Source: Marinobacterium nitratireducens
GTDB taxonomy: Bacteria > Pseudomonadota > Gammaproteobacteria > Pseudomonadales > Balneatricaceae
NCBI RefSeq assembly: GCF_014645375.1
Contig: NZ_BMLT01000001.1
Coordinates: 1-64,000, forward strand
Direction of reading: 5' to 3'
Length of the DNA stretch: 64,000 bases
A program made the translations under genes and the position numbers. Positions 56,373-64,000 of the stretch are shown piece by piece. Under the pieces are notes generated by a model that worked only from the letters and a program-made list of their open reading frames with translations, searched no databases and was not told the DNA's origin. Within the stretch, counting starts at the first letter, position 1, and every line of letters begins with the position of its first letter.

Positions 56373-56579
56373 GTTATCGGCCCCCCTCTCATTGACATTA
56401 ATAGGTAATTCTCTCACCCGAGAATAGTCTCTGCAACGCGGGCAGGCGCCGATCCGGCCTGCGGGCGATGGCATTCGAGCAGGCCGGTGCAGCCTAAAGC
56501 CCATGTTGAGGGGATTTTACGGGGGCGTTTCAGGGATTAGGCGTCCGTTTAATCCATGCCCACTGAAAGGGCTTTACAA

Positions 56580-56618
56580 ATAGTCTCATGTGAGACTATT
56601 ATTGGTTTCACTTGAAAC
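56580..56618. promoter_or_regulatory. two MarR-type operator dyads before the VOC gene
   Basis: ATAGTCTCA-TG-TGAGACTAT (56580-56599) is a perfect 9-bp dyad. GTTTCA-CT-TGAAAC (56605-56618) is a perfect 6-bp dyad. Their centres are 22 bp apart, about two helix turns. They lie between the VOC gene and the divergent MarR gene. Confidence 0.75.
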
Positions 56619-56640
56619 TAAATACAAATCGAGGCCGCCC

Positions 56641-57177
56641 ATGAATATCAAGCAGATTCATCACGTTGCATATCGCTGCAGGGATGCGAAGGAAACCGTT
56701 GAGTTCTACCGGGACAATCTCAACATGGATTTCATTCTGGCGATCTCGGAAGACAGGGTGCCCTCGACCAAGGAACCGGACCCCTACATGCACCTGTTCA
56801 TGGACGCCGGCAACGGCAACATTCTGGCGTTCTTCGAGCTGCCGAATTCGCCCAACATGGGTACCGATCCCAATACACCGGCCTGGGTGCAGCATATTGC
56901 CTTCGAGCTCGAGAGCGAAGAGGCGCTTCTCGAAGCCAAGGCGGAACTCGAAGCGAAGGGTATCGAGGTGGTGGGGCCGACCAACCACGAAATAATCAAA
57001 TCGATCTACTTCTTCGACCCCAACGGGCATCGCCTGGAGTTGACCGTGCGCACTGACAAGCCGGGTCAGATCGACCGGCTGCATGAGCTGGCGCCGGAAA
57101 TGCTGGAGGCCTGGAGCAAGACCAAGAGAGCGGTCGATCACGCCGCCTGGCTGCATTCGGAAGAGTTTGCCGACTGA
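56641..57177 (+). CDS. VOC-superfamily (glyoxalase/dioxygenase fold) protein
   Basis: A 178-residue protein with two beta-alpha-beta-beta-beta modules. The first is IKQIHHVAYRCRDAKETVEF with a likely metal ligand H in IHHVAY; the second begins WVQHIAFELESEEALLEAKA, and IYFFDPNGHRLELTVRTD supplies a glutamate. Metal-site residues are therefore H-x-E type. It is much shorter than 4-hydroxyphenylpyruvate dioxygenase (about 350), so it is not that enzyme. Start follows GAGG. The shared operator pattern ties it to homogentisate catabolism; a role on aromatic or quinone by-products is only a guess. Confidence 0.85.
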   Translation: MNIKQIHHVAYRCRDAKETVEFYRDNLNMDFILAISEDRVPSTKEPDPYMHLFMDAGNGNILAFFELPNSPNMGTDPNTPAWVQHIAFELESEEALLEAKAELEAKGIEVVGPTNHEIIKSIYFFDPNGHRLELTVRTDKPGQIDRLHELAPEMLEAWSKTKRAVDHAAWLHSEEFAD

Positions 57178-57229
57178 GGCAGGTGTTACGGGTTACGCGT
57201 GACGAGTTACGCGTCGAAAAAGCACAACC

Positions 57230-57267
57230 AAAAGGCCCCGCCAGGAAACATCCTGGCGGGGCCTTTT
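57230..57267. terminator. bidirectional terminator between VOC gene and maiA
   Basis: A 17-bp perfect stem (AAAAGGCCCCGCCAGGA at the left) with a 4-nt AACA loop; T runs follow on both strands. Flanking it are short direct and inverted GTTACGCGT/ACGCGTCAC words. Confidence 0.95.
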
Positions 57268-57370
57268 ATCTTGCGCGTTCAACGTGCTACGGCGGGAAGC
57301 TCAATGCCTGGCTTAATCCCGTCACCCGTCACCCGTCCGCGTCACGCACGTCTAACGCGTCACCTTTCCA

Positions 57371-58003
57371 TCAGCCCGTCGCGTCGGCCTGGTTCTCCGG
57401 ACGCGCGGCGTCGAATGCGGGCAGTGCGTTGCAGGCATCCCAGACCGAGCGGATTTTCGGGTAGGGCGACATGTCGAGCTCGAAACGCTGGGCGTTGTAA
57501 ACCTGCGGAATCAGGTAGAGATCCGCCAGTGTTACCTCGGCGCCGTGGCAGTACGGCGCTGCGGCCAGTTGCGGCTCGAGCGCCTTGAAGCCTTCGTGGA
57601 TCCAGTGATGGTACCAGGCGGTTTTCTCGTCGTCGCTGACGTTCAGCGTGCCCTTGAGGTATTTCAGTACCCGCAGGTTATTCAGCGGATGGATTTCGCA
57701 GGCGATCAGGTTGGCCCAGGCCCGTACGGTTGCGGCTTCGCAGGGATCGGCCGGCAGCAGCGGCTTATCCGGAAATTCCGCCTCGAGGTATTCGAGTATG
57801 GCGGTGGACTGGGTCAGCAGCCGCCCGTCGTCCAGCTTCAGCGCCGGCAACAGCCCCTGTGGGTTGAGGGCGCGGTATACGTCACCGAGCTGCTCGCCCT
57901 TGAGCAGGTTCACCGGCGTCAGCCGGTGTTCGATGTTTTTCAGGTTAAGCGCTATGCGTACGCGGTAGGCGGCGGAGGAGCGGAAGTAGGTAAAGAGTTC
58001 CAT
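57371..58003 (-). CDS. maiA: maleylacetoacetate isomerase
   Basis: A 210-residue zeta-class glutathione S-transferase. It starts MELFTYFRSSAAYRVRIALN with the SSAAYRVR active-site signature. GLLPALKLDDGRLLTQSTAI provides the glutathione site, and ACEIHPLNNLRVLKYL is typical of the zeta class. It isomerises maleylacetoacetate to fumarylacetoacetate in homogentisate breakdown. It is third in the hmgA-fahA-maiA unit. An ATG 23 codons upstream falls inside the repeat element and is not used. Confidence 0.93.
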   Translation of the reverse strand: MELFTYFRSSAAYRVRIALNLKNIEHRLTPVNLLKGEQLGDVYRALNPQGLLPALKLDDGRLLTQSTAILEYLEAEFPDKPLLPADPCEAATVRAWANLIACEIHPLNNLRVLKYLKGTLNVSDDEKTAWYHHWIHEGFKALEPQLAAAPYCHGAEVTLADLYLIPQVYNAQRFELDMSPYPKIRSVWDACNALPAFDAARPENQADATG

Positions 58004-58022
58004 CGGAGTCCTTCTCAAGCTC

Positions 58023-58103
58023 GTAGGAGCGGCGCCCCGCCGCGAAGGGCCGAGGCGGCAGTGCATGGTCATGCAGCATTCGCCGCGAGGGCGCGGCTCC
58101 TAC
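58023..58103. repeat. BIME-like pair of inverted REP elements between fahA and maiA
   Basis: GTAGGAGCGGCGCCCCGCCG at the left and a near-complement CGCGAGGGCGCGGCTCCTAC at the right bracket a short centre. It fills most of the 103 bp between two genes of the same operon. In mRNA it would fold into a stable hairpin, which may reduce downstream maiA expression. Confidence 0.85.
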
Positions 58104-58106
58104 AGG

Positions 58107-59420
58107 TTAGACGCGGGCCGGCAGAATGGTGCCGACGACTTCGCCGAAGCCGATGCGTGCTGCGCCGGGCTTGGCGCAGTAGCCGCGCATCACCACCGCA
58201 TCGCCATCTTCCAGGAAAGTGCGGGTTTCGCCGTTGGGCAGGCTGATGGCCTGCTTGCCGCCGACGGTGAGTTCCAGCAGCGATCCGGCTTCCTCGTGCT
58301 CCGGGCCTGACTGGGTGCCCGACCCGAGCAGATCGCCCGGCTGCAGGTTGCAGCCGTTGACGGTATGGTGCGCGACCATCTGGCCGACGGTCCAGTAGCT
58401 GTGCTTGAAGCTGGATTCGGACAGCCGGGTCGGCGCTTCGCCGTTGTTGCGCATCTGTTCGGTCTGCAGCAGGCACTCGAGCTGAATATCCAGCGCACCT
58501 TCGCGGCTGTTGCTCTCGGAACTGAGGTACGGCAGCGGCTGCGGGTCCTCGGCCGGGTGGGCAAAGGCGGTGCGGTACGGCGCCAGCGCTTCCATCGTTA
58601 CGATCCAGGGTGAAATGGTCGAGGCGAAGTTCTTCGACAGGAACGGGCCGAGCGGCTGATATTCCCATGCCTGGATGTCACGTGCCGACCAGTCATTGAA
58701 CAGGCAGATGCCGAAAACGTGATCTTCGGCGCGGTCGATGCTGACCGGTTCGCCCAGTTCATTGCCGGCGCCGATGAAGATGCCGATCTCCAGTTCGTAG
58801 TCGAGGCGCTTGCAGGGGCCGAAGCTCGGTTCGGTCGCGTCGGGTGCCTTGGTCTGGCCCTGCGGACGCGGGAATTTCTGGCCGGAGACGCCGATCGACG
58901 AAGCGCGGCCGTGATAACCGATCGGCACCCACTTGTAGTTCGGCAGCAGGGGGTTATCCGGGCGGAACAGCGCCCCGACGGAAGTGGCGTGAAAGACCGA
59001 GGTGTAGAAGTCGGTGTAGTCGCCGATGGAGCAGGGCAGGCCATACTCGGCATCGGTCTGGGCGATCAGGCAGCCCTGCAGGCTGGCCTGCTGCTCGCTG
59101 CCGCTGCGAAGCGCACGGGACAGCGCCAGGCGCAGCGCCGACCAGGCCGCCTGGCCCATGCCCATGAAACGGTTGAGGCGCGGTTCGGCTGCGGCCGCGA
59201 GCGCCTCGCCGGCGAGACCGTCAAAGGGCGCGCTGTTGTGCAGCGCCGCCAGGTCGACAATCTGGTCGCCGATGGCGACACCGCCACGAAATGTCTCGTC
59301 GCTGCCGGCGCGGCGAAAGCTGGCGAACGGCAGATTCTGGATCGGAAAGTCGGTTTCGCCGTTGGCGGAGGCGACCCAGCTGGTCAGTGAGCTGTCGTGG
59401 GTTTCGTTCAGTCTGGTCAT
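58107..59420 (-). CDS. fahA: fumarylacetoacetase
   Basis: A 437-residue enzyme that hydrolyses fumarylacetoacetate to fumarate and acetoacetate. The N-terminal SH3-like domain has FPIQNLPFASFRRAGSDETF. The catalytic part has YTDFYTSVFHATSVGALFRP (metal Asp and base His), KRLDYELEIGIFIGAGNELG (metal Glu residues) and CLFNDWSARDIQAWEYQPLG. It is 97 bp after hmgA, with an intergenic hairpin, and ahead of maiA. ATG at 59418-59420 follows AAAGG. The upstream in-frame extension is non-homologous. Confidence 0.95.
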   Translation of the reverse strand: MTRLNETHDSSLTSWVASANGETDFPIQNLPFASFRRAGSDETFRGGVAIGDQIVDLAALHNSAPFDGLAGEALAAAAEPRLNRFMGMGQAAWSALRLALSRALRSGSEQQASLQGCLIAQTDAEYGLPCSIGDYTDFYTSVFHATSVGALFRPDNPLLPNYKWVPIGYHGRASSIGVSGQKFPRPQGQTKAPDATEPSFGPCKRLDYELEIGIFIGAGNELGEPVSIDRAEDHVFGICLFNDWSARDIQAWEYQPLGPFLSKNFASTISPWIVTMEALAPYRTAFAHPAEDPQPLPYLSSESNSREGALDIQLECLLQTEQMRNNGEAPTRLSESSFKHSYWTVGQMVAHHTVNGCNLQPGDLLGSGTQSGPEHEEAGSLLELTVGGKQAISLPNGETRTFLEDGDAVVMRGYCAKPGAARIGFGEVVGTILPARV

Positions 59421-59486
59421 GTTTGGGTAACCTTTGCTGTTGCGGCCCTTCTCGCTGGGGCCTTGTCGGTGTGAATCAGGCGCGGG

Positions 59487-59512
59487 AAAGCCCGGCTGTG
59501 CGACCGGGCTTT
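59487..59512. terminator. hairpin between hmgA and fahA
   Basis: AAAGCCCGG pairs with CCGGGCTTT around an 8-nt loop, six bases past the hmgA stop. Only three T residues follow on the minus strand, so it may be a partial terminator that grades expression along the operon. Confidence 0.55.
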
Positions 59513-59517
59513 GCCCG

Positions 59518-60825
59518 TCAGTCTTTGCTGCCGTTGAAGTACTTCTTGAGCCCGGACCAGCACTCAATATAGTCGTGCTGGCGCGCCTCGGTCTCGAGGG
59601 CGAATCGGGTCGGTTCGATCACGTAGCGTGACTCGAACATGAAGGCCAGGGTGTTGGCATAGCGCTCCGGTGCAAGTTCCGCGTTGCTCGCTTTTTCGAA
59701 TACCTCGGCTTCGGGGCCGTGGGGCGTCATGCAGTTGTGCAGGCTCATGCCGCCGGGCTCGAAGCCCTTTTCCTTGGCATCGTAGACGCCTTCGATCAGT
59801 CCCATGAACTCGCTCATGATGTTGCGGTGGTACCAGGGCGGACGGAAGGTGTCTTCGGCCACCATCCAGCGTGGCGGGAAAATCACGAAATCGATGTTGG
59901 CCACGCCCTCGGTGTCGCTCTGGGACGTCAGCACCGTGAAGATCGACGGGTCCGGATGGTCATAGCTCACGGTGTTGATGACGTTGAAACGCGACAGGTC
60001 GTACTTGTAAGGTGCGCTGGTGCCAACCCAGCCGACCACGTCCAGCGGCGAGTGGCCAAGCGGCGCCTGATGCAGATTGCCGCAGAACTTGGCGACCAGT
60101 GCGAACTCGCCCTCACGGTCTTCGAACCAGGCGCTCGGGTACTGGAAGTCGCGGTCGTTGGCGTAACCGTTGGCGCCGACGGGGCCGCGCTCGGGGAGGT
60201 GCAGCGGGGCGCCGTAGTTCTCCGCGATATAGCCGCGCACCGGTCCGTCCGGCAGCTCGATCTTGAACTTGACGCCCCGGGGAATCACCAGGATCTCGCC
60301 GGGCTTGACGTGCAGGATGCCCATTTCGGTGTAGGCCAGCAGCGCGCCCTGCTGCGGCACGAAAAGCAGTTCGCCGTCGGCATTGTAGAAGAAGCGATCA
60401 CCCATGCCCTTGTTGGCGCGGTAGACGTGGATACCGATGCCGGTCTGGGCGCGTGCATCGCCGTTGGCGGCCACGGTGATCAGGCCGTCGATGAAGTCGG
60501 TCGGCTGTTCGGGGATCGCCAGCGCGTCCCAGCGCATTGCGTTCGGCGGACACACGGCTTCGGTGATCGGTGCGGTGCGGATCAGGCCCTTGTCGATGGG
60601 GGCGAAGTCACCCATCGCGATCGACGGACGCAGGCGGTAGGTCCAGGTGCGCCTGTTGCTGTGGCGGGGCGCGGTGAACGCGGTGCTGCTGAACTGCTCG
60701 GCGTACAGGTTGTACGGGCACTTCTGCGGGTTGAACTGGCCGATCGGAAGGGCGCCGGGCAGCGCTTCCGTCTCATGTTCGTTGCCAAAACCGCTGAGGT
60801 ACTGGAGTTCGTTTGGGTTGATCAT
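59518..60825 (-). CDS. hmgA: homogentisate 1,2-dioxygenase
   Basis: A 435-residue non-haem iron enzyme opening the homogentisate ring to maleylacetoacetate, in tyrosine and phenylalanine breakdown. It starts [20 protein letters not shown]. Iron ligands are H333 and E339 in [12 protein letters not shown] and H369 in CMTPHGPE; these correspond to H335, E341 and H371 of the human enzyme. First gene of hmgA-fahA-maiA. A MarR-type dyad lies 84-101 bp before the start codon. An in-frame upstream extension is rejected because the family begins at the chosen Met. Confidence 0.96.
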   Translation of the reverse strand: MINPNELQYLSGFGNEHETEALPGALPIGQFNPQKCPYNLYAEQFSSTAFTAPRHSNRRTWTYRLRPSIAMGDFAPIDKGLIRTAPITEAVCPPNAMRWDALAIPEQPTDFIDGLITVAANGDARAQTGIGIHVYRANKGMGDRFFYNADGELLFVPQQGALLAYTEMGILHVKPGEILVIPRGVKFKIELPDGPVRGYIAENYGAPLHLPERGPVGANGYANDRDFQYPSAWFEDREGEFALVAKFCGNLHQAPLGHSPLDVVGWVGTSAPYKYDLSRFNVINTVSYDHPDPSIFTVLTSQSDTEGVANIDFVIFPPRWMVAEDTFRPPWYHRNIMSEFMGLIEGVYDAKEKGFEPGGMSLHNCMTPHGPEAEVFEKASNAELAPERYANTLAFMFESRYVIEPTRFALETEARQHDYIECWSGLKKYFNGSKD

Positions 60826-60908
60826 CGTCGGGCTGCACTCGGGGTTTGGGTTTTTATGGCGCGCTGGCGATCCGGTTCTGCATCTCAGCGCAGTTTTTGT
60901 CGGGTTAA

Positions 60909-60926
60909 TAGTTGCAACTGAAACTA
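60909..60926. promoter_or_regulatory. MarR-type operator before hmgA
   Basis: TAGTTGCA-AC-TGAAACTA is a dyad with 7 of 8 arm pairs matching. Its right arm TGAAACTA is identical to the arm of the site at 56613-56620 before the VOC gene. The 320-bp gap between hmgA and the antiporter holds no gene. Confidence 0.65.
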
Positions 60927-61145
60927 ACATTACTCGTATGAAGGTCGTTTTTCAAGCGGCTTTGGGCCTTTTACGGTATTTCTGCGAGTTTTGTCCGGGT
61001 TTTTGCGCCATTATGGTTGCATCTAAGAAATTTGGTGGTTGCTGCTGTGGCGCGCGTGCCCGGCAGTCATTCGCGTTCGGGTTTGACCGTTGGCGAGATC
61101 GCCTTCTTTAATGTAGTTATTCAATCCGCACTTGCGAGGCCCGCC

Positions 61146-63632
61146 ATGGAGTCCGGCCTGCACATCGCCCATCTGGTCGCCGGTATCATCGTGCTGCTGC
61201 TCATCGCCGCCGCGACGATGGCGGTGACAGAAAAGCTGCGCTTTCCATTTACCGTGGCGCTGGTTCTGGTCGGGCTGGCGCTGGCGGCGCTGGCCGACTC
61301 CTACCCGCATACCTTTGGCGCCTTCGAGGAACTGGAAATCTCCTCAGGCCTGATACTCTACGTCTTTCTTCCGACGCTGGTGTTCGAATCCGCCTTTCAC
61401 CTCGATGCGCGTCAGCTGCGGCGGGACCTGGTGCCGGTGCTGGTGCTGGCGGTTCCGGGACTGCTGGTATCGACCTTCATCATCGGCGGCGTCGTGTCGC
61501 TGGCCACGCCGATACCCTTTCCCGCGGCTCTGCTGCTCGGTGCCATTCTCAGCGCCACGGATCCGGTGGCGGTGATCGCACTGTTCAAACGGCTCGGTGC
61601 GCCGCGCCGGCTGACCGTGCTGGTCGAGGGCGAGAGTCTGTTCAACGACGCCACCTCCATCGTGTTGTCGCGGGTACTGGTCGGAATTCTGGTGGCCGGC
61701 AGCGTTTCGACAGAGTCGGTGGTCAACGGGGTGGTCGATTTCGTGGTGGTGTTTGTCGGCGGGCTGGTGGTCGGCTGGCTGATGGCGCTGCTGACCGGAT
61801 ACCTGCTGACGCTGGTCGAAGGGCATCATCCGATCGAGATAACACTGACCACTGTGCTGGCGTATGCGTCATTTCTGGTGGCGGAAGAACTGCTGCATGT
61901 CAGCGGGGTCATGGCCGCGGTGGCCGCGGCACTGACGTTCAGCGGCTGGGGCTGGATCCGGGTATCGCCTGCGGTGCGGGCCTATCTCGAGCATTTCTGG
62001 GAGTACATGGCGTTCATCGCCACGGCGCTGATCTTTCTGATGGTGGGGCTCAAGGTCGAGCTGTCGTCACTGCTGCATATCCTGCCATTGCTGCTCTGGG
62101 TCATTCTGGGCATGCTGCTGTCGCGCCTGGTGGTGGTGTTCGGACTGATGCCGCTGGTCGAGCGCCTGCCGGGCGCCCAGCCCGTCGGCTTCGGCTACAA
62201 GGCCGTGATCTACTGGGGCGGGTTGCGTGGCGCCATCGCCTTGGCGATCGCACTCAGTCTGCCGGCGTTCGAATACTCCGAGACCTTCACGCCACTGGTC
62301 ATGGGGGCGGTGCTTTTCACACTGCTGGTGCCGGCGCTGAGCATCGACCGTCTGGTGCATCGGCTGGCGCTGGACCGGCCGTCGCTGGCGGACCGCTTCG
62401 CCCGCGTCGAAGGTAATCTGCTGGCGAAACGCCGCGCGCAGAGCCGCATACCTGAACTGATGGAGGGCGGTCTGTTCTCGGGTTCCATTGCCCGGCAGCT
62501 GCAGCTCAATTCCGATCGCGAGATGCTGACCATCCGCGAAGAGCTGGCGCAGCTTCGGCGCGCGGAACTCAACCCCAACGAGGAGCGGCGACTGTTGTAC
62601 CTGCGGGGATTCGCCGAGGAGCAGGCGCTGTTTATCGACATGTTCAACAAGGGGCACCTGAGCGAGTCATCCTATCTGCGTCTGCGTCAGCAGGTGGCGC
62701 TCAATCTCGATGCCGTACGTTTCCAGGACGAGCTCGACGACATCGCTTTCAGCGAGAAGCGCCGTACCACGCTGGACCGGCTGCGCCTGAGGCTGCTGGG
62801 GCGTTTCTCGTCGCTGGCCGGCTATCTGGAGCGGCTGCGTATCCGCCAGGTGGCGATGGATTACGAGATGGCATGGGGGCGTTACCAGAGCTGCGGTCGG
62901 GTGCTGGAGCGATTCGACGAGCTGGTGGAAACCGAGTCGGTGTCCGCTCAGGTGGCGTCCGAGGTACGTGATCAGTACGTCAGCTGGTACGACGGTGCGC
63001 GCGACCGGCTTGACCAGATGGCGGAGCAGTTTCCCGAGTTCGTTGCGGATATGCAGGAAAGGCTGGGGCAGCGGCTGATCCTGCTGGCCGAGGTCGAGGC
63101 GATCGACGAGCAACTCGAGCATGGAACCCTTCCCCCCGGTATCGCCGAGACGCTGGAGCATGAAATGGCGCGGCAGCTGCGGTCCCTGCGCGGCCACGAG
63201 GTCAAGCGTCTGCGGGTCGAGCCCGGTGAGCTGCTGCGCAAGGTGCCCTTCCTGCGTGAGATTCCCGAAGCCGAGTTTGCAGGCCTGGCGGCGCGCATGC
63301 GCTCGCTGACGGTAGCGCAGGGGGACGATATCATCACTCAGGGCGAGACCGGCTTCTCGCTGTACCTGATCGCGCGTGGCGTGGTGCGAGTGATCCGGCA
63401 TGATGGCGGCAAGTCACGCCAGCTGGCGACGCTGATGGCCGGTGACTTCTGCGGTGAAATGGCGTTGCTGCATCAGGCGCCGCGAAGTGCCACCGTGCGC
63501 GCGGTCACCCCCTGTTCGCTGTACGAGCTGCGCCGTCAGGACGTGCTTCAGGCGATGCACGAGTATCCGGCTATCCGTGATGCCCTGGAGAAAGCGGCGC
63601 GGGACCGCCAGGTCGCGCAGCGTGACGAATAA
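61146..63632 (+). CDS. CPA1-family sodium/proton antiporter with C-terminal cyclic-nucleotide-binding-like domain
   Basis: An 828-residue protein. Residues 1 to about 420 form a 12-helix NhaP/CPA1 exchanger with the ion-site motif ATDPVAVIALFKRLG (D139) and EGESLFNDATSIVLS (N167-D168). Residues 430-680 are a long helical cytoplasmic region. From about 690 to 815 comes a cyclic-nucleotide-binding-like beta-barrel (RVEPGELLRKVPFLREIPEA; QGETGFSLYLIARGVVRVIR; GDFCGEMALLHQAPRSATVR with the phosphate-binding GEMALL-x-RSATVRA). The plan resembles plant SOS1. Start at 61146 after GAGG; an upstream extension is rejected. Probably imports protons to expel sodium, possibly controlled by a cyclic nucleotide. 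Confidence 0.88.
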   Translation: MESGLHIAHLVAGIIVLLLIAAATMAVTEKLRFPFTVALVLVGLALAALADSYPHTFGAFEELEISSGLILYVFLPTLVFESAFHLDARQLRRDLVPVLVLAVPGLLVSTFIIGGVVSLATPIPFPAALLLGAILSATDPVAVIALFKRLGAPRRLTVLVEGESLFNDATSIVLSRVLVGILVAGSVSTESVVNGVVDFVVVFVGGLVVGWLMALLTGYLLTLVEGHHPIEITLTTVLAYASFLVAEELLHVSGVMAAVAAALTFSGWGWIRVSPAVRAYLEHFWEYMAFIATALIFLMVGLKVELSSLLHILPLLLWVILGMLLSRLVVVFGLMPLVERLPGAQPVGFGYKAVIYWGGLRGAIALAIALSLPAFEYSETFTPLVMGAVLFTLLVPALSIDRLVHRLALDRPSLADRFARVEGNLLAKRRAQSRIPELMEGGLFSGSIARQLQLNSDREMLTIREELAQLRRAELNPNEERRLLYLRGFAEEQALFIDMFNKGHLSESSYLRLRQQVALNLDAVRFQDELDDIAFSEKRRTTLDRLRLRLLGRFSSLAGYLERLRIRQVAMDYEMAWGRYQSCGRVLERFDELVETESVSAQVASEVRDQYVSWYDGARDRLDQMAEQFPEFVADMQERLGQRLILLAEVEAIDEQLEHGTLPPGIAETLEHEMARQLRSLRGHEVKRLRVEPGELLRKVPFLREIPEAEFAGLAARMRSLTVAQGDDIITQGETGFSLYLIARGVVRVIRHDGGKSRQLATLMAGDFCGEMALLHQAPRSATVRAVTPCSLYELRRQDVLQAMHEYPAIRDALEKAARDRQVAQRDE

Positions 63633-63642
63633 GGTGGTGGGC

Positions 63643-63849
63643 TCAGCAATTGTCGCGGGCAGCCGTTAACCGTTCCTGCTGCAGCAGCGGTTCCCAGCGG
63701 CTGCCATCGTTCACCAGCCAGCGTCCGCAGGCGTCGCAGCGGGCGATGCACAGCGACGGTCCCTCGAACAGAATGCTGAAGTGCGTGAGATCCAGCAGGC
63801 GCGGGTTCCGGTGCATCAGCGTTGTATTACAACCTGCGCATTCCGCCAT
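63643..63849 (-). CDS. small zinc-ribbon-like protein
   Basis: A 68-residue protein with two Cys-x2-Cys pairs, CAGC at residues 4-7 and CDAC near residue 38, the layout of a small zinc ribbon. ATG at 63847-63849 follows a GGGGG run. The gene is convergent with the antiporter gene and lies 10 bp past its stop. No family is recognised; it may bind RNA or protein. Its length and cysteine pattern make it likelier real than random, but I cannot confirm it. Confidence 0.5.
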   Translation of the reverse strand: MAECAGCNTTLMHRNPRLLDLTHFSILFEGPSLCIARCDACGRWLVNDGSRWEPLLQQERLTAARDNC

Positions 63850-63918
63850 GGCGTGTCCCCCGGGTTTCGCTTCGGTGTTCTGCAGCGGTCTGTGCTGACC
63901 GCTGCGTGCATCCTTGCT

Positions 63919-64000
63919 TCAGGCGCTTCGCAAAGAATGGCTGTCATCCTGAGTTTGCGGCGGGTAATTGCCGGCGCTGAGAATTTCCCAGCCGTTCAGG
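63919..64000 (-). CDS. possible C-terminus of a gene running off the right edge
   Basis: On the minus strand an open frame enters from the edge and ends LNGWEILSAGNYPPQTQDDS, then HSLRSA and a stop at 63919-63921. Only about 26 residues are visible, so neither reality nor function can be judged. It would lie just upstream of the zinc-ribbon gene on the same strand. Confidence 0.35.
   Translation of the reverse strand, partial: LNGWEILSAGNYPPQTQDDSHSLRSA

Overview
The window is GC-rich chromosomal DNA, densely packed on both strands. It looks like a free-living, probably marine gammaproteobacterium of the Oceanospirillales/Pseudomonadales type. The evidence is the Pseudomonas-like ped, hmg and aru gene sets, REP-like repeats, a bacterial voltage-gated sodium channel and several phosphonate pathways. 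Genus is not determinable from the sequence alone. No rRNA, tRNA, CRISPR array, prophage or intact insertion sequence was seen. The content is almost entirely catabolic: scavenging of nitrogen, phosphorus and carbon from purines, phosphonates, arginine, alcohols and tyrosine.

Layout. 1-3.9 kb: allantoin/purine end steps (gcl fragment, allA), a divergent YfcC-type permease and an RpiR/MurR regulator. 3.9-7.3 kb: a LysR regulator divergent from a tightly overlapped three-gene operon, tmpA-tmpB plus an AllA-fold gene, predicted to release glycine betaine and phosphate from 2-(trimethylamino)ethylphosphonate. 7.6-10.2 kb: pheA, trmH and a NavBac channel. 10.3-24.3 kb: a large 2-aminoethylphosphonate locus: phnW, its LysR regulator, a TauE-type permease, phnY and phnA, an OPA-family permease, the AepSTU-type ABC importer and a DMT-family membrane protein. 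24.6-25.6 kb: a lone FAH-family enzyme. 25.8-32.3 kb: PQQ alcohol oxidation (pedF, pedG, SoxYZ-like carrier, metallohydrolase, pqqD and a quinoprotein dehydrogenase with the lanthanide-type Asp pair), then an orphan lipoprotein and tandem REP repeats. 32.6-36.8 kb: thiBPQ and a divergent kinase resembling ThiK. 36.9-42.2 kb: hydrolases, a PLD-family lipoprotein, glutathione peroxidase, a LysR regulator. 42.3-47.2 kb: allE, a scar of fused gene relics, a chemoreceptor and a uric acid/xanthine-type permease. 47.5-54.8 kb: the arginine transaminase pathway minus its transaminase (aldehyde dehydrogenase, aruI, YjiH permease, gbuA), divergent from a sigma-54 activator. 54.9-64 kb: lpxC, a MarR regulator, a VOC protein, maiA-fahA-hmgA for homogentisate, and a CPA1 antiporter with a cyclic-nucleotide-binding-like domain.

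How the parts work together. 2-Aminoethylphosphonate enters by AepSTU or the OPA permease. PhnW converts it to phosphonoacetaldehyde, PhnY to phosphonoacetate, and PhnA to acetate and phosphate. The four promoter regions of this locus share a similar sequence of LysR-box type (AAT-N11-ATT-like) at a similar distance and in the same relative orientation, so one regulator may control uptake and breakdown. Arginine-derived 2-ketoarginine goes through AruI, the aldehyde dehydrogenase and GbuA to 4-aminobutyrate and urea, from a promoter with a near-canonical sigma-54 element. A MarR-type operator occurs before the VOC gene and before hmgA. An almost perfect 28-bp palindrome lies immediately before the RpiR gene, and a related sequence lies in the allA/yfcC intergenic region.

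Two places record genome decay: a frameshifted copy of the phnY 3' end downstream of phnY, and a chimera of aldehyde dehydrogenase and glutathione S-transferase fragments beside a c-type cytochrome-like tail at 43.7-44.0 kb.
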